64,000 bases of DNA, taken from Chryseobacterium sp. FP211-J200. Lineage in GTDB: Bacteria > Bacteroidota > Bacteroidia > Flavobacteriales > Weeksellaceae. Below, piece after piece: positions 51,806 through 61,396 of this stretch (positions are counted from its first letter, which is position 1; each line of letters begins with the position of its first letter). The notes under the pieces were generated by a model, which was not told where the DNA came from, did not search any database, and saw only the letters and a program-made list of their open reading frames with translations. The translations under genes and the position numbers were made by a program. The stretch covers positions 1 to 64,000 of the forward strand of contig NZ_LSHB01000083.1 in assembly GCF_001643375.1 (NCBI RefSeq), read 5' to 3'.

Positions 51806-53179
51806 ATGAATTCATTAAAATACTTATTATTACTTCTGATGATCCCGTTCCTAGGATTCTCTCAGACCAAAGACCCACGCTATCAGCCAAAACCTTATGT
51901 AGAACTCAAACATCCGGAATGGAGCAAGAACGCGACGATCTATGAGGTCAACATCCGACAGTATACAAAAGAAGGCACTTTCAAAGCTTTTGAAAAACAT
52001 TTGCCAAGACTCAAAAAAATGGGTGTCGATATTCTTTGGCTCATGCCAATCCATCCCATTGGTGAAGAACACAGAAAGGGAAAATTGGGAAGTTATTATT
52101 CCGTAAAAGATTTCAAAGGCGTGAATCCGGACTTTGGAACTTTGAAGGATTTTAAAACATTGGTTGACAAAATCCACTCGATGGGAATGTACGTCATCAT
52201 CGATTGGGTAGGGAATCATTCTGCTTGGGACAATCCTTTGACCAAGGAACATCCGGACTGGTACACCAAATCCAGAGAAGGCAACTTCCAACCAACACCT
52301 TGGTATGATTGGGACGATGTCATCGATTTTGACTACAACAATCCAGACTTCCGAGAATACATGACCGGCGCATTGAAATATTGGGTAAAAGAAGCCAACA
52401 TTGATGGTTACAGATGTGACGTTGCAGGTTTTATTCCCGTAGATTTCTGGGACAATGCGAGGGAAGAAATGGATGCGATAAAACCCGTATTTATGCTTGC
52501 CGAATGGGAATCGCGTGACCTATACAAAAAATCCTTTGACGCGACCTACTCTTGGTCGCTTTGGGACAAACTGAAATTGGCGACAACAGGTGGAAAAGGC
52601 GCAGAAGCCCTCTACGAATACATGGCGCACGACGTCGGAAGTTTCCCATTAGACTCTTACAGAATGTTGTTCACAGACAATCACGACAAAAATTCCTGGG
52701 AAGGCAATCAGTTTTCTAATTTTGGTAAAGGATTGGAAACGGCGATGGTACTTTGTGGAACAGCCAACGGAATGCCTCTGGTGTACAGCGGTCAGGAAGC
52801 TGGATTGGACAGAAGTCTTGAGTTCTTCGAGAAAGATGAGATCGTTTGGAAAAATCACAAATTCTATGGAATTTATCAGAAGTTATTCGATTTGAAACAT
52901 AAAAACCAAGCTTTGTGGAATGGAAAATCTGGAGGTGAAATGATAAGAGTTACAAACAATCAGATGAGTGATGTTCTCTCCATCTATCGTGAAAAGAACA
53001 ATGATGCTGTCCTATCCATTTATAATTTCTCCGATAAAAGTCTTCCAACGAATGTCGATACAAAATATTATTATGGCCAATATCGGGAATTGTTCACTGG
53101 AAAGATCTTTAATATTAATTCTGAAAAGACGACAATTAATTTGAAACCCTGGGAATATCTGGTTTTGGTAAAGAACTAA
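51806..53179 (+). CDS. Secreted alpha-amylase family glycoside hydrolase (GH13)
   Basis: A 457-residue starch-type hydrolase. Signal peptide cut near residue 19 (FLGFSQ). The GH13 regions are: IIDWVGNHS (about 133-141), DGYRCDVAGF with the nucleophile Asp near 204, AEWES with the acid Glu near 232, and FTDNHDK with the third Asp near 292. The C-terminal beta domain is short. It should hydrolyse alpha-1,4 glucans outside the cytoplasm. No SusC/SusD genes are nearby, so it is not part of a visible polysaccharide utilisation locus. Confidence 0.92.
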   Translation: MNSLKYLLLLLMIPFLGFSQTKDPRYQPKPYVELKHPEWSKNATIYEVNIRQYTKEGTFKAFEKHLPRLKKMGVDILWLMPIHPIGEEHRKGKLGSYYSVKDFKGVNPDFGTLKDFKTLVDKIHSMGMYVIIDWVGNHSAWDNPLTKEHPDWYTKSREGNFQPTPWYDWDDVIDFDYNNPDFREYMTGALKYWVKEANIDGYRCDVAGFIPVDFWDNAREEMDAIKPVFMLAEWESRDLYKKSFDATYSWSLWDKLKLATTGGKGAEALYEYMAHDVGSFPLDSYRMLFTDNHDKNSWEGNQFSNFGKGLETAMVLCGTANGMPLVYSGQEAGLDRSLEFFEKDEIVWKNHKFYGIYQKLFDLKHKNQALWNGKSGGEMIRVTNNQMSDVLSIYREKNNDAVLSIYNFSDKSLPTNVDTKYYYGQYRELFTGKIFNINSEKTTINLKPWEYLVLVKN

Positions 53180-53212
53180 AAAAAAGCAGCCGATTGGCTG
53201 CTTTAATTTTTT
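53180..53212 (+). terminator. Terminator after the GH13 gene
   Basis: Stem AAAGCAGCC / GGCTGCTTT with a 4-base loop, followed by a T-rich tract. It overlaps the end of the convergent M48 gene by two bases. Confidence 0.85.
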
Positions 53213-54023
53213 ATTTTGTAAGTTTTGTAGTTGGTAGAGAAACTGTTCCCGGATCTTTCCAAAGTCCGTCTTTCTCTGCTCTCTTTTTGATAGCCTCTGC
53301 TCTTTTATTGCTATCCGGATGCGAGTTGAACATCTTTTGGAATCCAGATTGAGCCGATCCACCTTCTGATAACAAAGCTAATTTTTTGAAGGCTCTGTAT
53401 GCACCCACAACATCATATCCGTTTGCTTTCATAAAATCGTACGAATATGTGTCGGCCTGAGATTCTTGTTTTTTGCTGTGTGTAGCGTCTAACATCGCAT
53501 TTGCCATTTCACCAATTTGGCTATTACTTAGTGCAGCGACAGTATTTGAAGAAGCCGATGCCGCGTCCAATGCAGCTGCTTTCAAGTAAGCAGATTTGAT
53601 CGCATCTTTGGTATCCTCATTTTTAACGTGACCGATCTCATGACCGATTACGGCCAGCAGCTCATCATCTGTCATAATATCCATTAAAGAAGAAAAGACA
53701 CGCACGCTGCCGTCTGCGCAAGCAAAAGCATTGATGTCTTTCACTTTGTAAACTTTGTAATTAAGATTTAATCCGTCTTGAGATTTGTGTTTTGCAAAAA
53801 GCTTGTTCAATCTTACAGTGTAAGGATCTTTTGGGCCAGCCACCTGATTGTTGTTGTCCATCCAATCTACAGATTCTTTGGCTAGTTTTGCAGCATCAGC
53901 ATTGGTAAAAGTCATTGCTTTCAAACCTTTTCCAGCAATGTCCGTTGCCTTTCCTAAACTGATCTTTTGAGCTTGCATTGTAAGACTTCCCAATACAAAC
54001 GCACATAAAATAATTTTTTTCAT
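53211..54023 (-). CDS. Secreted M48 family metalloprotease
   Basis: A 270-residue zinc peptidase. The signal peptide is cut near residue 18 (MQAQ). The zinc motif HEIGH lies near residue 128, followed by a third-ligand Glu in KQESQADTYSYDFMKANG. This fits the BepA/LoiP-like periplasmic M48 group, which degrades misfolded outer membrane proteins. It is convergent with the GH13 gene and precedes the cell-shape operon on the same strand, but is likely separate from it. Confidence 0.9.
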   Translation of the reverse strand: MKKIILCAFVLGSLTMQAQKISLGKATDIAGKGLKAMTFTNADAAKLAKESVDWMDNNNQVAGPKDPYTVRLNKLFAKHKSQDGLNLNYKVYKVKDINAFACADGSVRVFSSLMDIMTDDELLAVIGHEIGHVKNEDTKDAIKSAYLKAAALDAASASSNTVAALSNSQIGEMANAMLDATHSKKQESQADTYSYDFMKANGYDVVGAYRAFKKLALLSEGGSAQSGFQKMFNSHPDSNKRAEAIKKRAEKDGLWKDPGTVSLPTTKLTK

Positions 54024-54086
54024 AAGTTTTATTTATTTGTTTAGAATTCCGCAACAATTAACATACCATTGGGGAATTAAAACAAA

Positions 54087-55352
54087 TTAAACCAAACTAT
54101 TTTTGTCAGCGTAATTGAGTTTAAAGAAAATAAAGGTCATTATCGAAAATGCCAAGAGAGAACTTCCTCCATAACTGAAGAACGGCAACGGAATCCCAAC
54201 CGTCGGGAAAAGTCCCATGACCATACCAAGATTGATCGCAAAGTGGATCAATAAGATCGAGGCGAAACTGTAACCAAAAACCCGATTGAAAGTGGATTTC
54301 TGATTTTCTGCGAGATAATAGATCCTCCCAATGAAAACGGAATAACAAATAATCAAAAGCGTACTTCCCAGAAAGCCCCACTCTTCGCCAACCGTACAGA
54401 AGATATAATCGGTTTCCTGCTCAGGAACGAATCTACCTTGCGTTACGGAACCTTGCTTGTAGCCTTTTCCCATAAATCCTCCAGAGCCAATGGCTGTTTT
54501 GGAATAGAGTAGATTATAACCAATATTGTCTCTGAATTCTTTTTTACTCTCTCCTTTATATAGAACATCTATTCTTTGTCTTTGGTGTGTGGGTAATTTC
54601 TCTAATATCTTGGGAGAGGCATAAGCTATGCTGCAAACTACAACCAAAGCTCCAACAATTGATAATATAGAGATGATATTCCAAGGGATCCTTCGAAAAT
54701 TAAGGAATATTAGACCTGTGGCAATCAATAAAATAAAAATGACAAAAAACAACAAATTCCGGTTTGAGTTTTCTAAATCTATATTGTGAATTCCTAATGA
54801 AGTCAGAAAAATTATAGCAAAGAAAAAAATGATACCGAATAACCATCCTGATAGCCCTTCTCTGTAAAGTGCTAATGTGAATGCAAAAAACACCAAAAGT
54901 GATCCAACATCCGGAATCATTAAAACGACAATTCCTGGTATTGCAACAATGCCTATAGAAGTATACAGTGACCTTTTCTTTTTGATGTCAAAATCCTGGT
55001 TTGAAGCGTAGTTGGCGAGCATCAGCGTCGTTCCAATTTTGGCAAATTCAACCGGCTGCATCGTGAATCCTCCGAACTTATACCAGTTTTTCTGACCTAG
55101 GATCTCAGTTCCGAAAGGAAACAAACCAATCAAAAGCAAGACACCTCCAACATAAATAATTGGGGACATGTTCTCGAAGAATTTGGTTCTCATAAAGAAA
55201 ATCATCATCCCAACAAACAAAGAAATCCCGAAGAAAATCAGTTGCTTTTGTCCCAAATCGGCTTTCACGCTATAAATATTGAAGATAGCGAAAATGCAAA
55301 GCATCAAATAAAGCGCAATTCCTAATTTATCAATCCCTTCTGTCCACTTCAT
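54087..55352 (-). CDS. rodA: Rod shape-determining glycosyltransferase RodA
   Basis: A 421-residue SEDS-family peptidoglycan polymerase with about 10 membrane helices. The conserved AIGSGGFMGKGYKQGSVTQ region and the EQETDYIFCTVGEEWGF motif mark it as RodA/FtsW; it is assigned to RodA because it directly follows mrdA and the mre genes. It overlaps mrdA by 4 bases. The protein polymerises glycan strands with PBP2 along the side wall. Confidence 0.94.
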   Translation of the reverse strand: MKWTEGIDKLGIALYLMLCIFAIFNIYSVKADLGQKQLIFFGISLFVGMMIFFMRTKFFENMSPIIYVGGVLLLIGLFPFGTEILGQKNWYKFGGFTMQPVEFAKIGTTLMLANYASNQDFDIKKKRSLYTSIGIVAIPGIVVLMIPDVGSLLVFFAFTLALYREGLSGWLFGIIFFFAIIFLTSLGIHNIDLENSNRNLLFFVIFILLIATGLIFLNFRRIPWNIISILSIVGALVVVCSIAYASPKILEKLPTHQRQRIDVLYKGESKKEFRDNIGYNLLYSKTAIGSGGFMGKGYKQGSVTQGRFVPEQETDYIFCTVGEEWGFLGSTLLIICYSVFIGRIYYLAENQKSTFNRVFGYSFASILLIHFAINLGMVMGLFPTVGIPLPFFSYGGSSLLAFSIMTFIFFKLNYADKNSLV

Positions 55353-57376
55353 TTCGCACCGGTTTTTAAAGGTTTAACTTGTGAACTTTCTTTCTTTAAT
55401 TTTTTATTTTCGATGGCCTGGAGACTATCTTTGATCCTTTTCAGTTTCACGGAATCTTTCGGTGGTTCTTTGTACCAGCCTTTACGTTTCATCTCGGAGA
55501 TGTATTGTCTTCTGTACTCCGGCATAAAGCTGGACGTGATCATTTTCTTATACAGATTTTCTCTCTTCAGTTCTCCAGTGATATATTTTTCAGCAATTAC
55601 GGTACAAGCTGGACCAGCCCACGTTGCTCCAAATCCTGCATGCTCCATCACTGCAACTACAACAATTTTGGGTTTATCTGCAGGCGCGATCAATACAAAG
55701 ATCGAATTATCTTTTCCTTGCGGAACCTGCGCTGTACCTGTTTTCGCCAGTTGCGTAAAATCTTTTGATTTCAGACTTCTTCCCGTTCCCTTTATCATTA
55801 CCGCTTCCATCCCTTGAAGGACAACATTATAGTATTGAGGATTCTGGATCATGGTCATATGTTTCTTCTTGAATCTTGGATCTGGATTTGGTTTTCCGTC
55901 AACAGATTTAACGATATGCGGCGTGTAGTACCAGCCTTTGTTGGCAATTGCACCTACGAAGTTTGCCATTTGAAGCGGTGTTAAAAGAACATCACCTTGT
56001 CCCATGCCGTTGTATATCGCTCCGGTCGGCATCTCGTCCCAATTTTTGAAATCTGTCCTTTTGGAGCCACTTGCCTTATAGATGGACTTCATTCGTTTTT
56101 CGTAAAATTCGCCAGAAGGGATCCTGCCTTTTGCACCAACGGCTAGATCATTATTAAGGAATTCTCCCACCCCAAAACTGTTGATGATTTTTTTCCATTC
56201 ATCCACGCCTTTAGAAGGATTTCCAGGATACTTTTTGATGATGGCCAAATAAGCATAGGTAAAATAACAGTTACTGGAAACCTGGATTGACGGAATCAGC
56301 GGATCTGCACCCCCGTGACCTTTGATACTTTTTCCTCGGTAAAAAAATCCTCTTCCACACGGAAAGATCGTTTGGTCTGTCATCACGCCCATTTCCATTG
56401 CGGCCAAAGCTGTGAGCAATTTGAAAGTAGATCCGGGAGGATAAGCAGCCTGAACAGACCTATCGAAAGTCGGTTTGTTTTCGAAGATCGTATCGTTGGC
56501 TAATTTGTAAAGGTTTCTAGATTTATTGGGACCGGTGAAAAGATTTGGGTCGATATCCGGACCAGTTGCCATTGTCAGGATCTCTCCGTTGTTTGGATCG
56601 AGAGCGACAACTGCGCCGTGTTTGTTCACGAGCATCTCTTCGGCCATTCTTTGAAGGTCATAATCGATGGTCAAGGTAAGATCCTTTCCTGTAACCACTT
56701 CTTTGTCCAGTTCTCCATTTTTGTAAGAACCGATGCTTCTCTGGCGAATGTCTTTCTGGATATATTTCATTCCCTTTTCACCTCGAAGTTCTTTTTCGTA
56801 AGATTTCTCCACACCACTTTTACCTACAAAATCTCCTGGTAAATAGTAAGTTGAATCTTTTTTGATATCCGCATCATTGACCTGGTTGGTATATCCCAAA
56901 AGGTTTCCCGAAGTGTTGACCTCATATTGTCTTTGCGGACGTGGAACGATGCTGAAAGCTGGATATTTGAAGATCAATTCCTGAATTCTTGCCATTTCCT
57001 CACGACTTAGATTTTTCATAAAAGTCATTGGCGTCAACTTGGAATAATACTTTTCCTTCTCTATATTTTTCATCGTTTGGATGAACTCAGGCTCTGTAAT
57101 TCCCAATAATTTACAAAATCCAATCGTATCGAAATCCGGTTTCAGAAGTGCTGCAGTGTAAGAAATCTCAAAAGAAGGCTGATTTCCAACCAATATCTTT
57201 CCGTTCCGGTCAAAGATGACACCTCTCGGCGGGATGACATATTCTATTTTGATAGAAGTATTCGCAGCGTTCAAGGCATATCGGTCTGTGAATAATTGCA
57301 GATAGGAAAGCCTTGCAATGAACATCAATGCAATGATAGAAAGGGCGAGTGTGATCTTGAGATATTGTGACTTCAT
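55349..57376 (-). CDS. mrdA: Penicillin-binding protein 2
   Basis: A 675-residue class B transpeptidase that crosslinks peptidoglycan in the elongation complex. One N-terminal membrane anchor (about 8-26), then a dimerisation/pedestal domain, then the transpeptidase with GSTFK (active Ser near 316), SSNCYF (SxN) and KTGTAQ near 546. The C-terminal 70 residues are Lys-rich. It sits between mreD and rodA in the usual order. Confidence 0.95.
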   Translation of the reverse strand: MKSQYLKITLALSIIALMFIARLSYLQLFTDRYALNAANTSIKIEYVIPPRGVIFDRNGKILVGNQPSFEISYTAALLKPDFDTIGFCKLLGITEPEFIQTMKNIEKEKYYSKLTPMTFMKNLSREEMARIQELIFKYPAFSIVPRPQRQYEVNTSGNLLGYTNQVNDADIKKDSTYYLPGDFVGKSGVEKSYEKELRGEKGMKYIQKDIRQRSIGSYKNGELDKEVVTGKDLTLTIDYDLQRMAEEMLVNKHGAVVALDPNNGEILTMATGPDIDPNLFTGPNKSRNLYKLANDTIFENKPTFDRSVQAAYPPGSTFKLLTALAAMEMGVMTDQTIFPCGRGFFYRGKSIKGHGGADPLIPSIQVSSNCYFTYAYLAIIKKYPGNPSKGVDEWKKIINSFGVGEFLNNDLAVGAKGRIPSGEFYEKRMKSIYKASGSKRTDFKNWDEMPTGAIYNGMGQGDVLLTPLQMANFVGAIANKGWYYTPHIVKSVDGKPNPDPRFKKKHMTMIQNPQYYNVVLQGMEAVMIKGTGRSLKSKDFTQLAKTGTAQVPQGKDNSIFVLIAPADKPKIVVVAVMEHAGFGATWAGPACTVIAEKYITGELKRENLYKKMITSSFMPEYRRQYISEMKRKGWYKEPPKDSVKLKRIKDSLQAIENKKLKKESSQVKPLKTGAK

Positions 57377-57453
57377 ATGTGCTTTAATATTTTTTCAGAG
57401 GACATATGCAACCTCAATGTGATAATGTTTTTATCATATACGTTCTTCCGGTT

Positions 57454-57960
57454 TCAGACTTTTTGCTTGATCTTAAATGCTAATGCATAGGCTAATATAA
57501 ATACAAACGAGATTATACTGGTAACTATTACATTAAATAAAATTTCAAAAAATCTATCGAACTTAAAGAACTCGATGTACTGCACCAAAAGCTGATGAAT
57601 GAAGATGCTGGTCACAATAAAGAAGATGAACTGTGTCCATTGGATACTTTGGAAAGAGAAAAAATCTGTTGTCGTATCTGTAGAAGTCCTGAATATAATT
57701 GTTCTGAAATAAGCTACAACTGTTGTAGCAAATGCATTGATCCCCCAAGTTCCAAGAAATGCATCCACGCATAACCCTAAAATAAAACTCAATGCTAAAA
57801 AATGAAATCTATTTCTAAAGAAAGGATAAAACATTACAAAAACCGGATAAAGTACCGGAATATATTGCCCGAATAGAGCGATCCTGTTCAGAATAAAGAT
57901 CTGAAAAGCCGTCAATATTGCGATCAAAGCCAGATCTGACACAACGTTTCTACTGATCAT
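57454..57960 (-). CDS. mreD: Rod shape-determining protein MreD
   Basis: A 168-residue inner-membrane protein with about five hydrophobic segments and little sequence conservation, identified by size, topology and position between mreC and mrdA. It overlaps mreC by 11 bases. Part of the elongasome that links cytoplasmic MreB to wall synthesis. Confidence 0.85.
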   Translation of the reverse strand: MISRNVVSDLALIAILTAFQIFILNRIALFGQYIPVLYPVFVMFYPFFRNRFHFLALSFILGLCVDAFLGTWGINAFATTVVAYFRTIIFRTSTDTTTDFFSFQSIQWTQFIFFIVTSIFIHQLLVQYIEFFKFDRFFEILFNVIVTSIISFVFILAYALAFKIKQKV

Positions 57961-58804
57961 CTTTTTTAATTTGAACTTTTAATGAATCATCTATTTTCTG
58001 AACTTCGGATTTTTTCAGATTTCGTACCACATAAACTTTACTTAGTTTTCCGATCTTTTCGCTGAGTTCTACAGAGATATCCCAGAAACCGGTTTTGCTA
58101 TCCACTTCATAACCTGCAATTGTTCCAACCAAAACGCCAGCTGGGAAAATGGATGATTTGCCATCGGTCACAACAGTGTCACCAACTTTCAGAGGAACGT
58201 ATTTTGGAATATCAGCTAGTGTCATCGTTCTAGTGTCATCGCCTTTCCACGACAATGTGCCGAAGTAGCCAGATTTTTTGAGCGACGCGCTGATTTTTAT
58301 TTTATTGACACTCAATATCGATTTAACTAATGAATAATTATCAGTAGTATTGATCACAATCCCAGCAATTCCTTTGGGAGCGATAACACCCATATTGGAA
58401 CTCACGCCCTGAAGACGTCCACGGTTGATCGTGTAATAATTATCGCGTCTGTTGATGCTGTTGAAAACAACTTCTCCATCTACAAAAGTATAGATCTGTC
58501 CACCGCCGATCGTGTCGTAAACTTTTCGGAAATTTGGTTTGGCAACTTTATCTTTTCCATAAAGTTCCAACATCAAGGCTTTGTTTTGAGTGACAAGGTC
58601 TTCATTGATCTGTTTTAATTTCAGATAAGAAGTTCCTTCATCTATATATCCAGACACCCACGAATTGAAAGCCGCAGCTCTAGCCGCAATGAAACTTTGC
58701 TGCATAGAATTCTTGCTGAAAATAAGTACAATTGCAACCAATTGCAGAAAGACAAAGAACACAAACAAAGCATTCTTAGAAAAAAATCTCAGCAAAGCAC
58801 CCAT
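57950..58804 (-). CDS. mreC: Rod shape-determining protein MreC
   Basis: A 284-residue protein with an N-terminal anchor (about 10-28), a coiled coil (about 60-85) and two beta-barrel-like domains (about 105-265), as in MreC. The GVIAPKGIAGIVINTTDNYSLVKSIL and IFPAGVLVGTIAGYE segments are typical. It begins 25 bases after mreB and overlaps mreD. Confidence 0.93.
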   Translation of the reverse strand: MGALLRFFSKNALFVFFVFLQLVAIVLIFSKNSMQQSFIAARAAAFNSWVSGYIDEGTSYLKLKQINEDLVTQNKALMLELYGKDKVAKPNFRKVYDTIGGGQIYTFVDGEVVFNSINRRDNYYTINRGRLQGVSSNMGVIAPKGIAGIVINTTDNYSLVKSILSVNKIKISASLKKSGYFGTLSWKGDDTRTMTLADIPKYVPLKVGDTVVTDGKSSIFPAGVLVGTIAGYEVDSKTGFWDISVELSEKIGKLSKVYVVRNLKKSEVQKIDDSLKVQIKKDDQ

Positions 58805-58828
58805 CTAAAAACTTGAGAAAAATCTTAA

Positions 58829-59854
58829 TTACTTGATAAGGAAATTGAATTTGTCCATATTCTTAAGAGCAATTCCGGTTCCTCTTACCACTGCTCTCAA
58901 AGGATCTTCTGCCACGAAAACAGGAAGTCCCGTTTTTCTGTGAAGTCTGTCTGCCAAACCTCTCAAAAGAGCACCACCACCAGCAAGATAGATACCCGTT
59001 TTGTAGATATCAGCAGCTAATTCCGGAGGCGTAAGAGATAAAGTCTCCATCACCGCGTCTTCGATTCTGATGATCGATTTATCAAGCGCTTTAGCAATTT
59101 CTTTATAGTTGACCATGATCTCTTTTGGTTTCCCAGTGATCAGATCACGACCTTGTACAGGAATATCATCAATTGGAACATCTAATTCCTCCACAGCAGA
59201 ACCAACTTCGATTTTAATTCTCTCAGCAGTTCTTTCCCCGATGTATAAGTTATGATGCGTTCTCAGGTAATAAGCAATATCATTTGTGAAAACATCACCT
59301 GCAATTTTGACAGACTTGTCACAAACGATTCCTCCCAATGCAACCACAGCAATTTCCGTAGTTCCACCACCTATATCGATGATCATATTACCTTCCGGCT
59401 TCTGAACATCGATCCCAACTCCTATTGCAGCTGCCATTGGCTCATATATCAAACGAACTTCTTTGGCATTCACTTTTTGAGCTGAATCTCTTACCGCTCT
59501 TTTCTCAACTTCGGTAATTCCTGAAGGGATACAGATCACGATCCTAAGTGCAGGTTGGAAAAGTTTTCCTTTGATCCCTGGAATTTGTTTGATGAATTCC
59601 TTGATCATATGTTCTGAAGCGTGGAAATCCGCGATCACACCGTCTTTCAACGGGCGAATGGTTTTGATATCCTCGTGGGTCTTCCCCTGCATATGTTTTG
59701 CTTGTTCACCTACGGCAATCGGTTTGCCGGACGAGCGCTCTATCGCAACGATAGACGGCTGATCTACAACTATTTTGTTGTTGTGTATGATAAGTGTGTT
59801 CGCAGTTCCCAAGTCGATCGCAATCTCTTGCGTAAACATATCCATTATACCCAT
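58829..59854 (-). CDS. mreB: Rod shape-determining protein MreB
   Basis: A 341-residue bacterial actin. Phosphate 1 loop is DLGTANT, phosphate 2 is IDIGGGTTE, and the adenosine loop is AGGGALLRGL. It forms membrane-bound filaments that guide wall synthesis and leads the mreB-mreC-mreD-mrdA-rodA operon. A downstream Met (MDMF) is an alternative start; I keep the first ATG. Confidence 0.96.
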   Translation of the reverse strand: MGIMDMFTQEIAIDLGTANTLIIHNNKIVVDQPSIVAIERSSGKPIAVGEQAKHMQGKTHEDIKTIRPLKDGVIADFHASEHMIKEFIKQIPGIKGKLFQPALRIVICIPSGITEVEKRAVRDSAQKVNAKEVRLIYEPMAAAIGVGIDVQKPEGNMIIDIGGGTTEIAVVALGGIVCDKSVKIAGDVFTNDIAYYLRTHHNLYIGERTAERIKIEVGSAVEELDVPIDDIPVQGRDLITGKPKEIMVNYKEIAKALDKSIIRIEDAVMETLSLTPPELAADIYKTGIYLAGGGALLRGLADRLHRKTGLPVFVAEDPLRAVVRGTGIALKNMDKFNFLIK

Positions 59855-59878
59855 TTCGTTCAGTAATTATTAAGTTTA

Positions 59879-59886
59879 CAAAGATA
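59879..59886 (-). promoter_or_regulatory. Candidate mreB operon -7 box
   Basis: Minus-strand TATCTTTG fits TAnnTTTG, 25 bases before the ATG. The rest of the 284-base gap to hemA is AT-rich without clear structure. Confidence 0.4.
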
Positions 59887-60120
59887 TAAATTTAGAGTCA
59901 TTCTCTATCTCGAATTAAAAATAATTTGGTTAAATTTTCCTTAAAATTTCAATAATTTATCCCTTAAAAAAAATCTAATTATCAATTAAATATCAAAAAT
60001 TATTACTCTCACACCAAAACTTTAAAATTTTTACAATTCTTACACGATTCCAAGTTTTGCCTATAGATTTTATCAATTTTTCAAAATGAAATTCGGAAAG
60101 AGTCTTTGTATTAAAAATTG

Positions 60121-60128
60121 TAAATTTG
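60121..60128 (+). promoter_or_regulatory. Candidate hemA -7 box
   Basis: TAAATTTG fits TAnnTTTG and lies 10 bases before the hemA ATG at 60139. No well-placed -33 TTG is seen. Confidence 0.4.
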
Positions 60129-60138
60129 CAGACTGAAA

Positions 60139-61392
60139 ATGAGCACTAAAAATAAATTTCATCAAACCTCAGACCTGGCCGTTCTTAGCATCAGTTATGA
60201 AAAAGCCGATGCAGAAACCCGTGGGAGATTTGCATTTTTCGATGATCATATCAAAGCGTTTGTCAACCAGATCCACGAGCAGGATTATGGTGACGCATTC
60301 GTGGTTTCCACTTGCAACAGGACAGAGATCTACTCTACGACGAAGAATTATCTTCACATTGCAGAACTATATTGCAACACAGTTGGCGTTTCGCTTTCCG
60401 AGTTTCTGAAATACGTGAATGTGCTACAAAGAGAAGATGCTTTGTTTCACCTTTTCCGTGTAGCGGCCGGTCTAGAAAGTCAGATCATTGGTGATTTCGA
60501 GATCGTCTCTCAGATCAAGAACGCATATCACCGATTCAAAAAATACAAAGATTTTTCTAATCCATATTTGGAACGCGCCATCAATTCTTCGATTCAAATT
60601 TCGAAGAAGATCAAGAACGAAACGGGGATCAGCACAGGTTCAGCTTCGGTTTCTTACGCTGCGGTTCATTATATTTTGAACAATACAAAACACATTCACG
60701 AGAAGAATATCTTGCTTTTGGGTGTTGGCGAAATTGGCCAAAACACGATTGAAAATCTGGTAAAGCACATCTATCAGCCAAAAATAAAAATAGCCAACCG
60801 CTCTTTTGAAAAAGCTGAAAAGATTGCTGACAAATACAACATTCCTCAAATCGATTTTGAAACGTTCCCCGAAGAATTGAAGCAAACCGATGTTCTAATT
60901 GTTGCAACCGGCGCTCAAAAATATATTATCGACGACACCAATTTTCCTAAAAACAAGGAAATGCTTGTCATCGACCTTTCGATGCCGAACAATGTCCAGA
61001 AGGAAATAGGGAAATTGGAAAACGTGACTTTGATAGACGTGGACCAACTTTCGCAGACCATCCAAGAAACGATGGAACAGCGCAAGAAGGAAATCCCGAA
61101 AGCGGAAGGCATCATCAAGGAAATGGCTAAGGAATTTGCCGATTGGGAAAAGAAAAGAAAACTAGCACCTCAAATCAATCATTTCAAAAATTCTTTGAAG
61201 AAAATCGAGGAAAACGAAATGCATAATATCCATAAGAAATTCCATTACGCCAAAATCGAAGATATGGAACTGTCCAACAATCTGGTTCAGAAAATCACGA
61301 ATCGATTTGCGAAATACATTATGGAAAATCCTTCGCGTGCCGACGAAATCACAAAATTGATGGAGGAAATCCTCGACATCCACAAACAGTAA
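60139..61392 (+). CDS. hemA: Glutamyl-tRNA reductase
   Basis: A 417-residue enzyme that reduces glutamyl-tRNA to glutamate-1-semialdehyde with NADPH, the first committed step of haem synthesis by the C5 route. Active Cys59 lies in VVSTCNRTEIY; the NADPH-binding loop is LLGVGEIGQNT (about 194-204), and the C-terminal dimerisation helices follow. Its presence means the C5 pathway is used. It heads a run of hem genes with 4 bases to hemC. Confidence 0.95.
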   Translation: MSTKNKFHQTSDLAVLSISYEKADAETRGRFAFFDDHIKAFVNQIHEQDYGDAFVVSTCNRTEIYSTTKNYLHIAELYCNTVGVSLSEFLKYVNVLQREDALFHLFRVAAGLESQIIGDFEIVSQIKNAYHRFKKYKDFSNPYLERAINSSIQISKKIKNETGISTGSASVSYAAVHYILNNTKHIHEKNILLLGVGEIGQNTIENLVKHIYQPKIKIANRSFEKAEKIADKYNIPQIDFETFPEELKQTDVLIVATGAQKYIIDDTNFPKNKEMLVIDLSMPNNVQKEIGKLENVTLIDVDQLSQTIQETMEQRKKEIPKAEGIIKEMAKEFADWEKKRKLAPQINHFKNSLKKIEENEMHNIHKKFHYAKIEDMELSNNLVQKITNRFAKYIMENPSRADEITKLMEEILDIHKQ

Positions 61393-61396
61393 AACA